DNA from: Pyrrhosoma nymphula
Lineage: Eukaryota; Arthropoda; Insecta; Odonata; Coenagrionidae
NCBI GenBank assembly: GCA_963573305.1
Contig: OY754332.1
Span: 48,149,559 to 48,213,558 of the forward strand
Length of the DNA: 64,000 nucleotides
Direction: 5' to 3'
A program made the translations under genes and the position numbers. This document shows positions 22,064 to 31,672 of this stretch, piece after piece; position 1 is the stretch's first letter; each line of letters opens with the position of its first letter. The notes under the pieces are model-generated. The model saw only the letters and a program-made list of their open reading frames with translations, ran no database searches and was not told the DNA's origin.

Positions 22064-22340
22064 ATACACAGTCAACACTTCCTTAACAGACACCTCCAAA
22101 TAGCAGACACCTAAAAATGGACAGTTTTTCAATCCCTGGTAGTAGAATGGTAGTAGAACATGGAAACTCCAGGAAATAATACCTCCAAATAGCAATCGCT
22201 CTCAATAACAGATGCGGACAACAGAAAAGAAACATTTTTCCTTCAAATACTTCCATTAATGGACACTCCCGACAAGCTATTGTGTAAAAATTTCTCCTCT
22301 CCTGAACAATAAATCTCATTTCTTGAAGGAACTCTGGAAC
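22064..22340 (+). repeat. Pogo-like element end, second copy
   Basis: CAGTCAACACTTCCTTAACA followed by GACACCTCC, AGCAGACACCT and later TAATGGACACTCC; the same word pattern as the element at 19123. Confidence 0.45.
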
Positions 22341-22813
22341 TTTTCCAGACCAAAGCTTATCTTGGCAATTTGGATACAAAATATTGTCCGTCTACGAGTT
22401 AGTAATCCTGCCTATTCCCTTTCCCCTCGTGGCTAACCATGATGCATGTTTTTGCAGTGGGATAATCCTTCGAGTAGGGGGGCGTGATGTGATCACCAAG
22501 AGGGACGATGGTCATGGTCTAGCATGGCACAGCAGGGAATGTAGAAGAGGAGGAAGGAAAGGGAAGGAAGACACTAAGGGGCCTGGGAGCAGCACTGTAA
22601 GGTGGATCCCCAGGGTGATGTATATAGGAATGTGCAAGAGGTGAAGGGGGCAAAATGAGGGCTTCTAGACCTCCTTGTGTCAAGCTTGCTCCGTTTGCCA
22701 ACTTCTGCTTTTCTGCATGGTTCCTGTTCTGCATTCCCCCCCTCTCCCAATCGTTTTGAATGATTTAAGCTCTGATACTTGCTCTAGCCTTGTTGGCTCT
22801 GATACTTGCTCTA
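22341..22813. other. Unassigned DNA
   Basis: A tandem pair of TGATACTTGCTCTAG units occurs at about 22772-22814. Otherwise nothing recognised. Confidence 0.35.
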
Positions 22814-23263
22814 GGGTTGTCACCACGTTAGAACTTTGTTGATGATGACAGTTTCACTGTTATTCCAACCAGTGTCCTTAGTTTGAGTTGCCGGGTTGAG
22901 ATTTTGGCAGCCTTGTATAGGACATTTTGGTGCCTTTATGTAGGGTGTTTTGGCACCTTGGTTCTTTCTTTGAGAACCCTCTCCATTGCTCTAAATTATA
23001 TTACCCAAGACTGATAAAGGAAGCCATCGAAATCAATAAGATGCCCAACAATATGAATAGAGAGGATGGACACCCTCTCCATAGCTCATGGAAGAGGGTT
23101 CTCTGGGAAAGAACCAAGGTGTCAAATCACCCTACATAAAAAGGCACCAAAATGTCCCATACATGGTGGCAATTATCTCAACCCTACAACCCGACCTGAG
23201 GACGCTGGTTGGAATACTAGCGAAACTGTCGTCATCAGGAAAGTTCTAACGTGGTGACAACCC
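22814..23263. repeat. 450-bp fold-back with hammerhead-like motif in both arms
   Basis: Arms of about 200 bp: GGGTTGTCACCACGTTAGAA at 22814 and its inverse ending 23263; CATTTTGGTGCCTTTATGTA / TACATAAAAAGGCACCAAAA; GAGAACCCTCTCCAT / inverse. The motif is on plus at 23196-23226 (CTGAGGA...GAAAC) and on minus at 22851-22881 (CTAAGGA...GAAAC). The stem bases differ between arms but remain paired. Confidence 0.85.
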
Positions 23264-23454
23264 GGAAACAATTGAGAGATCATCAAAATTAACCTAATGC
23301 AAAAACCTAAGAATCAATATGGATACTTATCAGTACTTATAGCGACAAAATGCATGGCCTGATAAATATTTATTTTCATTCATAATGAATATCGACAACT
23401 TCCACCAGGTCCAGCCTGAAACAGTTATATTCATTGATTTTCATGTACTTCCCA

Positions 23455-24060
23455 GCCACCGCAGGATGTCCATTGGATGTCCATTTGGCATCCATACATC
23501 CTGGATCCCTCAGGGACGTCCATAGGATGTCCAATGGATGGCATAATACTGACATCCTTATTAAGTCCATTGACTGACATCCACAGGACGTCCAAAATGT
23601 AGCCATTTGATGACATCCATATGAAGTCCACCCCAGGATGTCCATTGGATGTCCATTTGAGATCCATACATCCTGGATCCCTCAGGGACGTCCATAGGAT
23701 GTCCAATGGATGTTATAATAATGACATCCTTATTAAGTCCATTGACTGACATCCACTGGACATCCAGATGATGACCATTTGATGACATCCTCTATAAGTC
23801 CGCTGAATGTCATCCATTGGACATCCAGAAAATGACATCCCTATGACGTCCATTGACTGGCATCCACTAGACATCCAGAAGGTAGCCATTTGATGACATC
23901 CATATGAAGTCCATGGAATGGTACCCAATGGACATCCAGATGATGACCATTTGATGACATCCTCTAAAACTCCACTGAATGTCATCCATTCGACATTCAA
24001 AAAATTACATCCCTATGACGTCCATGGACTGGCATCCACTGGACATTCAGAAAATAACTT
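23455..24060. repeat. GGACATCC/GGATGTCC satellite
   Basis: A 600-bp array of diverged ~58-bp subunits rich in TGGACATCCA and its complement, with a larger ~172-bp period (CCACCGCAGGATGTCC at 23456, CCACCCCAGGATGTCC at 23628). The words recur at 26700-26990. Open frames across it are artefacts of the repeat. Confidence 0.85.
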
Positions 24061-24896
24061 GAAAACCTTTTCGATTAGATTAATTTTTAGTGAAATGGCA
24101 TTTAAGTCATTCCACAGCTAGCACAAGGGATATGTTCTCCAAAAGAAAAGTAAGACATTCAGTGGGTAGGATAAATCATCACTTTTTTCTTCATTTTTTC
24201 GAGGTATTCTGCACCATCTCTGCTTTCAACATAATGCTTTTCGGAAATTAAACTATCTCCAAAAAGCAGTATGCGGAGACTGAACAATAAAAGCAATCAT
24301 TTTAATGGTTCCTGCCTTAATTGCAACAGCAATACCGTTAATTAATTTGTGAGTGTGTCTTCCTTCAATCAAGCAATCACGTGTCTTTCATTCAGATCAA
24401 AACTGAATATAAATCAATAACAGAGTCGAGATAACAGAATTAATTGCTCTGGATGTCACCTCAAAAAAATTATATATGATTATCAAGGATCGCATATTTC
24501 TCAACAATGCCTGTGCCAGTTAGGTATGGCTAGAGTCACAGATTTACGTAATAATAATCATTCGATTAATCGTGGCTGTTGCCGCCACACAGTGAGCGAA
24601 CAACCCTTAAGTACACGTACACCCAGTGAATCCTAAATGATGACCCAAAAATGTTAAGGAATTTAAAACGTACATTATGAAAATCTTGACAAAAACTTGT
24701 GGTTTTGAAAAATGCGGGCCCGGATCGCAGCGCCGAACAAATGAAGAACGTTATTTTTATAGCGTTTTGGCGGTTTTGGCAGGGACGCCGTTCAGAGAAT
24801 AGAATTTTCCTGGTTAACTGAGTTTCTGGCTATCACTTGTAGCTGATATTAACTTGGATACTAGATATACGTCAACAAAGTTTTTAGACACTACGC
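24061..24896. other. Flank of a weak gene candidate
   Basis: No repeat recognised. 24700-24800 is relatively CpG-rich (GGGCCCGGATCGCAGCGCCG) and could be a 5' region for the exon at 24897. Confidence 0.3.
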
Positions 24897-25022
24897 ATGA
24901 AAGTTTTAATCGTCCATTTTGGCGTTTACGCGAGTTGGGATCAGACGTGCCTTTTGCTGAAGTACCCTCCAGAATTTCAACGAAGGCACATAGAAATCAC
25001 TTCGCCAAACTATAGAAGCAAG
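24897..25022 (+). CDS. Candidate first exon, unknown small protein
   Basis: ATG at 24897 opens 42 codons (MKVLIVHFGVYASWDQTCLL...) directly into a strong donor, AGCAAG/GTAAGT, in phase 0. The composition (aromatic and hydrophobic residues, charged tail) looks protein-like. The next acceptor, TATTTCTAG at 25643-25651, continues in phase 0 for only 14 codons to TGA at 25694, giving about 56 residues. No domain recognised. It could be the start of a longer gene with different splicing, or a noncoding spliced RNA. Confidence 0.35.
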
Positions 25023-25651
25023 GTAAGTTGTTTTTCTTATTTCTTTTTATTACGCTGAACACGATAGCCCGTCTCTCCATCGCTGTCTAAGAAATCGTGC
25101 CCCTAGTTAGATTAAGTTCACCATGTTAATTGTTGTGTAAGCGTTATTCTTTCTCTGTACCACCAGTTACTTTTTATTGTATTTACCGGTGTATTTTCAC
25201 GTTTTGTGGTATGTACTGAGAAGTGTTCCACCTGTACCATCTAGTACCACAACTTTTGTATGGTGTACAGAACTCATTTGCTTTTATATGAAAAGCAAAT
25301 ATCTAAGAGGTGATTTCTGTGGTACCTAAATTAGTGGAATAGATGAGAAAATCAGTGAATACAACAATTTTTTACTGTAATTTGCGTTGAATGTGTAGTT
25401 CAATCGTGAACTGAATAATCGGTTTACATAACCAGTGAAAAACTATAAGGGCTACTGTGCATAGTGGTGCAGTAAGCATCATTGCTTAAGAATGTATGTT
25501 GATCAGCAATTGTTTTATATAACCTAACATTATAAGCTCTGTTGATTTGGATATTGTATTCATGACAAAATCTATTTGGGTATTGTATACTCAAATACAT
25601 TATTTAAAATTATTTCTTTTATTACACAGTGGTTATTACTTGTATTTCTAG

Positions 25652-25696
25652 CTGGGATCCGAGCAGCATGTCCTACTTCAACAGAAGCTTAAGTGA
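25652..25696 (+). CDS. Candidate second exon of the small protein
   Basis: Acceptor TTGTATTTCTAG, then LGSEQHVLLQQKLK and stop in the frame set by 24897-25022. An alternative ATG at 25668 opens a 60-codon frame (MSYFNRSLSEYRSGCKFGTG...) that passes GTGGGT/GTAAGT, a donor-like site at 25709-25714. Evidence is weak for either reading. Confidence 0.25.
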   Translation: MGSEQHVLLQQKLK

Positions 25697-26559
25697 ATAT
25701 CGAAGTGGGTGTAAGTTTGGCACAGGCCCAAGACTGAGGGAGGAAGATCTTAGCAGCAAATGTGTGTGTGATGTAAGGACAATAGAGGGAAGAAGAGAAG
25801 TAAATGTGTGGAGATGTGATTTATTAACTCTCTCGTTAATAGTCTCAATTAAGGTGTAATCCAATCAAAAAATGTGCAAGATTTTTATTTTTTCATTATA
25901 TACAAATACTAATCACTCAGGGCTTCGCCTAGTGCCATTCTGCACTGTGTTTATTTGCTATTCAGTCAAAAACATCTTCATAAGAATGTATGTAATGAAT
26001 TAATAACTTTTTTACTTTAATAAAAGTCATATTATTACTGTACCTTAGCATTTTAATTTCATATATTTTATTCCTGTGAAATTTTTGTTCTAACACTAGG
26101 TAAGAGGATCAAGCGAACTTGTAATAATACAGTTCTTATCATGGGATATTCACCATATGATTGGGAATTTCTACTATAACTAGCTTGTTTGAATGATTTG
26201 ACTGCTGCCATGGGTCTTGCAGAACATAAGTTTCTCTGTATTTAGCTGAAGAATGAGCAAATTTACAATAAGTTCCTTATTGCTGTTCATGTTTAATCAC
26301 CTGCTTTAAGTTACAGTGAGGATTTTATACCATAATTTACACTTGGTTAACTTTTATTCGTGTAATTCAATTCTCTCTAAATTACATATGTTCTCAATGG
26401 TATTACAATAATTAACTAATCTTAATTCCTTACATATTGTCACAATTCTAGTATTCATTGGTTCACTGCATTCGATCTCATCTGATAGAATAATTTCAGC
26501 AAATAAAGTTTGTTGGTATGTGGATTTCATATAATTTTCATATGCTGTACCTAGGTTGA
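25697..26559. other. AT-rich DNA
   Basis: AATAAA occurs near 26019. No gene or repeat recognised. Confidence 0.35.
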
Positions 26560-26995
26560 TTTTATGCCGAGCCTATGTCAGCTTGATGTCGGACCTATGT
26601 CGAGCATTTGTCGGCTTCTGTTGGGCCTATGTCGGGCCTGTATAGGCTTGTTGGCCTGATCTCGCCTTGATGTCAGGCAGGTGTTAGGTTGATGTCGGCA
26701 AATTATCAACATCCATGCCTGAGCCTAAAATGGACATCCCATGAAGGTCCACAATTGGGACATTCACAGGATGTCCATGGGATGTCCATGGATGTCCAGG
26801 TCATCCAATGGATGTCCCTGCAAATCATCAACATCCATGCCTGAGCCTAAAATGGACATCCCATGGAGGTCCACAAGTGGGACATTTGGACATCCACAGG
26901 ATGTCCATGGGATGTCAAATGGATGTCCATGGATGTCAGTGACATCCATGAATGGACATCCATTGGATGTCCAATGGATGTCATTGCAGTGGCTG
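26560..26995. repeat. ATGTCGGGCCT-like words followed by GGACATCC repeat
   Basis: 26565-26695 contains degenerate CCTATGTCGG words; 26700-26990 has two ~121-bp units starting ATCAACATCCATGCCTGAGC (26706, 26827), filled with TGGACATCC and GGATGTCCA. Same word family as 23455-24060. Confidence 0.8.
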
Positions 26996-27056
26996 GGTTC
27001 TTCTCTGTCTTCTGGTCAACCAAATTTTATAGGTGCCGAACAATCATCTTCCTGTG

Positions 27057-27989
27057 CTAATGCTTAATCACCCTAATTATTCCCATATTAAGAGGCTGGA
27101 GCTTTGATGTGGCTTTAAGCAGTAAAAATTCCAGGCGAAAGTTTTTTAGGAAATCTGAATCTTTCGGATGCACAGGGCAATGACCTATGAATAAAATAAT
27201 GTTACGATGTTCAGTCCGCATCTGCCTGACAAGTTTCTTCAGCCACTCAGTGAACAGGGTTCCAGACATCTTTGTCTTATTTTGTTGCTTATATTCTCAT
27301 GGAAATGGTTTTATGTTATTAAAGCACCTTTTTAGTTTTTTTTGGTGGATTTCCCAATTACAAGGGGCTGTAATTTCTCTGATCCATCCATATTGCAGCT
27401 TAGAAGAATAGTAGCTCGCTCATTGTTGCATTTACCTCCAGGGCACAATTCTATAAGGAAAACTATGCTCTTATCAGGAAGCAGTTTTAAAGAAAGCCCT
27501 AATTCATCTGCATCTGGGCTTTTATCCCACACGTTTTATGGTAAGAATTTCATTAACCAATCTGTTGATAGATATTCATTCACCACCCTGTAATTCATGA
27601 ATTATATGCCGGCACACAATTGCTCTCCTCTTCCTAAACCGATCCAGCCATTCATAGGTAGCTGCAAACCCTTGAATACGCAAATGACTAGCTATTTTCT
27701 ACACTCCTCCTTTAAGATGCTGACCGCTGAGGTTGACAGTTGACTTAGACCGTTGGCTCTAGCTTGTTAAAACCATTCCATAACCATGTATCTCCTCATT
27801 TCTTGATATTTTTAGTTTCTTCATCCTTTTTACATTGCCCTCAACAGGAACTCGTTCAATGGCACCTATTTGAGCTAAAACGGTAGAGAGGGTAGAAGAT
27901 GAGATGTTGCATATATCTGCAATTTCCATTTTAGAAATTTTATGATTATTGTCCACGTCTCTGAGAATTTTCCTAAGGCTGTGCTGCAT
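27057..27989 (-). pseudogene. Degenerate Tigger/pogo-type transposase
   Basis: Minus-strand fragments in family order. 27989-27759: N-terminal helix-turn-helix (IADICNISSSTLSTVL). About 27680-27590: Tc5-type DNA-binding piece (EWLDRFRKRRAIVCR). 27532-27332: start of the DDE domain (ADELGLSLKLLPDKS, then NMDGSEKLQPLVIGKS). 27269-27057: ILFIGHCPVHP and SKLQPLNMGIIR. Functional Tigger transposases have VDNCPAH at the second catalytic Asp; here it reads IGHCPVH, so the Asp is lost. Frames are broken by stops and shifts and no full ORF remains. Such elements cut and paste at TA sites. Confidence 0.85.
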
Positions 27990-28910
27990 AAATTATTAGA
28001 GGGAGGAAGATGTGCAAGCTCAGTGGTAATCTTCCTCACAACCAATCAGTGCTTTTGTCACGAAGTAGTCAAAAATCCACACATCACAATCTACCTTACT
28101 CAAAGCCCAGCACAACTTTTAATTAAAGACTGTCTATCTCAATAACGAGAGTGGTGGTTTACACCCCATCGCGCACAAGTCATAGGTTTAGACTATTTTT
28201 CTGTGAGTGTAGCTTCACATACCATGTTGTGAACAAGAAGATATATTATCTTAATCGCTGGCAATATCATTTTTGGCTTAATAGATAGCAATGTGCTGTA
28301 CCTTGATTATTTTGTGTCAAAAATGCTGATCACTTGGAGTTGTCGAGAGAGAGCGCCATCTTCTTTCCCCCTCTGTATTTTTCATGACACAGCGTGGCAA
28401 CTGATTCCATGGCAATGTATAGAATGGCCTGACATATCGAGTTTTGTAACATGTTTTATCATTTTTTCTTTATTTTGCATTGATAATTCTGATCTGGTGT
28501 GATACGGCATAATTCTTCACTTATTGTTTGATTTCCACATTTAAAAATACTAGAAGCAAGTCTCTGTTAACCTCGAATGAGGATTTCCAATGGCATAACT
28601 CACTTGCATGAATTGATAATGGCATTACACTACAGAGGTAGTGTGAGTCAAGAGAGGAGTGTACATAAATATCTATTACTAAACAGATCATAGCTAGGCA
28701 CTCTTACACCAGAAGATTTTGGGGATATTTTTAATTTTTATTCATTAAGATTCATAATTCAGGAACAGATAAGTGCTATGTTTTATGAATGATGAACTAG
28801 TGTCAAAGGATGCAATTACAAGTGTGTAAGCTATATTAGGATAAATAAAAAAAGTTATGCTGTGGGACGATGGTAAATTGTTAAGTATCTGTTGCGTTAA
28901 TACAGATGAA
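27990..28910. other. AT-rich DNA
   Basis: Flank of the dead transposase. No inverted termini located. Confidence 0.35.
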
Positions 28911-29093
28911 TAACCTTTAAAGGACTAGAGTACATTTAAATGTACGCTGAGATGTGAGGTCCTACGGCCGCACGTACATCATATTGTATGCCGGACGTGG
29001 TATTTAAACCCATGGAGTTCCTACTGAGTGTTCATAATTCAATCCGGCTGGCAGCATCCAAAGTGGGAATTTTAATCTGTACGATGAAGGTTA
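28911..29093 (+). repeat. TTAACCTT-ended repeat, copy 2
   Basis: TAACCTTTAAAGGACTAGAG ... GTATTTAAACCCATGGAG ... ATCTGTACGATGAAGGTTAA. The ends are short inverted repeats (TAACCTT/AAGGTTA). Copies at 19724-19923 (inverted) and 31500-31672. Confidence 0.8.
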
Positions 29094-30429
29094 ACAACCA
29101 GAAGCCTGCAATCCTATGTTGTGCATGGCAATAATATTTTTCCTTCCTTCCTTCAAACCTTCAGTGACCTCAGTCTCTACTGTAGTGTGCCACCAAGTCT
29201 CGCTATATCTATACCTATCATTCATGGATTCAAATGAAATTGTTACTTAATATAAGGGAAAGATTTCCTATTTCATAGAATACATAACTACCAGCAATGT
29301 TCTAGCAGCACTAACTGATCGCCTTGGTACAGGAAATCTGCAGCTAGAAAATATATATTTGAAAAAAGTTGTCCACAGCAGGGTGTTTCGTGGAACTGTT
29401 TCGTTTTGAAACTGTTTCAGTGGTGAAATAGTTGCAATGAAATTGTTGTGTTCTTTTAATGCCACCATTTCAAGTTCGTAAATGCCGTAGTACCAATTTG
29501 TATTTAAAAATTAATAAAAAAATATCACAGAGCATTAGAAGATTTCAATGAAGAGTTTTTCTTTAAATCAAACACCAGAAAGGCAGGATTTGCCAAGCAG
29601 CGGCAGTACCACAATTATTCGCTCTGAGGGAGGCTAAAGTAGTGGCCATGCATGGGAACAACTTATGATGAGGGAAGGGGAAGTTAAGTGACAGAGATGG
29701 TGAGAATTTCGTTTAGAAAGAGGAAAAAAAAGGTCAATAAACACAAAAATAGTACACTGTAGTGGGAATTTCTTATTATCCATACTAGTTAAATGCAGGA
29801 TAATTAACACCCGAAACCATAGAAAATTCCAAGGGATCGAGAACTAAATTTTAAGGTGGGATTTCATTACTTGCATGATCTATACACTGAAGACGCGTGA
29901 TCATTAGAACATGCGTGATCGTTAGAAACGAGTTTTGCTGTATTTGTTTGTAAATCCTCACTTTCTAAATGTAGACTCCTTACTAATGCATTAAATATGT
30001 AAACCTTTCAATGTGAGTGATGAGTACGTCTTGTCACAGGTTGCCTATGTTGCTATGCATATGACAATTGTGTTTTGTCAAGGTGTTCATTTGAACAGGG
30101 CCATCCCTGGGGATTGAGGGGCCTTGTGAAAGCAAAAGTCAGGGGAGGCCCTAGTTTTGCATTCCCTCATTGATATAGTAGCATCAATCATAATCATATT
30201 TCATGGAAGGAGGGAAATTAACCAACAAACTGGCGAATAGTTTCAAAAAATTTACATGTGCACTAAGTAGTAGGTAATTTCGGGTAGGTGGCTTTCTCCA
30301 TGCCGTCTGAAAGAGGCAAGCCCGGGCTGGGCCCCCATAGGTGTGGGGCCCAGTGCAGTGGCACCTGTCGCACTACCCTAAGGACGGCAATGTATTTGAG
30401 TACCAAACCTTCACTGCATGTAGGAAATG
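29094..30429. other. Unassigned DNA
   Basis: 30096-30368 starts CAGGGCCATCCCTGGGG and ends GTGCAGTGGCACCTG; a hAT-like element is possible but no 8-bp duplication was found. No gene. Confidence 0.35.
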
Positions 30430-30465
30430 CTGTGTACTGAATGAGTTAACTCATTCAGTACACAG
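30430..30465. repeat. Perfect 36-bp palindrome
   Basis: CTGTGTACTGAATGAGTT followed directly by its exact reverse complement, loop-free. Confidence 0.95.
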
Positions 30466-30884
30466 TACATTCATTTCATACAATATGCAGGAAAATTATT
30501 CAATTTCCTAAGATGCTTATGTCTAAGCACATTTTTATTTAAGAATTGAAAACAAACCAGTAAAAATGAGCTATGCAGGAACTTGTATTTGAGATGCTTG
30601 GGGTGATCGATGACTTTGATTTCATTTGCACCTTTGCTAGAACCTTTAGGTCTCAAAGGATTAATTATATGTACAATACAATTCTCTTACTGGGAACACT
30701 AAATGGGCCTCCATAAAAATATTTCTTAAACTACATGATTTACCTACTCAGTGTTTAGCTATTCCTAGATGTCTAAATTTCAAAGCATGTACTAATCTCG
30801 AATACATTCACCACCCCAAAAATTTAATTTTTCACTATCCTGGGTGCCCTATCATGAAGTTTGTAATTATTATTTTATAGAAAT

Positions 30885-31268
30885 GGGCAAGGGCCTAGCC
30901 ATGTTGAAACACCGGTTCCCATCAGAACACCGAAGTTAAGCAACGTTGGGCCCGGACAGAGGTTGGATGGGTGACCCTCCTCCATACCTGCACCAGGCGT
31001 GGGCGGAGAGGATACTACTCCCTCCAGACCACCGGGAGGCCGGTGGGAGATATACCCAGACCGGGAGAGTTAGAGGGAGTACACCCTCCATCCATGGTAC
31101 TGGGGCGAGGCGGAGGAGGTCAATCCTCTATACCTCTACCGTGGTGCTCTTGTCCCCTGTCTGCAAGTGGCAGACAGGCATGGGGTTGGCACAATGGACC
31201 AAGAAAAGTCTAAGTGCCCGGGCTCCTGATGAAGGCCCCCCCAATAACAATCTAATCTATCTAATCTA
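30885..31268 (+). mobile_element. 5S rRNA-derived SINE (SINE3-type), copy 3, with 13-bp target duplication
   Basis: Flanked by perfect ATTTTATAGAAAT at 30872-30884 and 31269-31281, defining a 384-bp insertion. The head follows 5S rRNA: GGCCTAGCCATGTTGAAACA, CCGAAGTTAAGCAACG (box A), GGGCCCGG (intermediate element), GGTTGGATGGGTGACC (box C). A unique middle and the tail TTGTCCCCTGTCTGCAAGTG shared with copy 2 follow, ending in an ATCTA-type repeat. A preserved 5S internal promoter suggests transcription by RNA polymerase III; mobilisation would depend on a LINE in trans. Confidence 0.92.
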
Positions 31269-31281
31269 ATTTTATAGAAAT

Positions 31282-31499
31282 ACGTATTTAAAATAATTTT
31301 ACTACAAAAACAAACATTTTTCCCATTAGGTATATCCCTCCTCTGTGCCCCTTCAATAGAAAAACAGTGTATTGGAGTACCCTGCTCTACAGAAGGAGAT
31401 AGGGTAAGGAAGGAGAGTGAACGTGCCTTGTGCATTGGGGTAACGGAACAGTAGACATACATAACCGTGCCAGGTGCATTTTGGGCAGTGAATATGCTA
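31282..31499. other. Short unassigned stretch
   Basis: Nothing recognised. Confidence 0.3.
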
Positions 31500-31672
31500 C
31501 AAAACTAGCATACTAAATGTACACTGAAATTAGGGATTCACTGGCCATGCATACAGAAAAATGCATGCTAGATTTGGTATTTAAACCAATACATTTTCTT
31601 CTGAATGCCCAAAACTATGGCTCCTGCTGGTAGTGCCTACAGTTGGAATTTTAATCTGTGCAATAAAGGTTC
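31500..31672 (+). repeat. TTAACCTT-ended repeat, copy 3 (diverged)
   Basis: Matches copies 1 and 2 at ACTAAATGTACACTG, GGTATTTAAACCAAT and GGAATTTTAATCTGTGCAAT; ends eroded. Confidence 0.65.

Noticed and set aside
23376..24000. Overlapping Met-Asp-Ile-Trp-Thr-Ser rich frames
   Set aside because: Arise from the GGACATCC satellite; no sequence outside the repeat supports a gene.
23455..26995. CRISPR-like array
   Set aside because: Units are degenerate, directly abutting and without unique equal-length spacers, in a eukaryotic context.
30096..30368. hAT element with CAGGG...CACCTG ends
   Set aside because: End similarity is weak and no 8-bp duplication flanks it.
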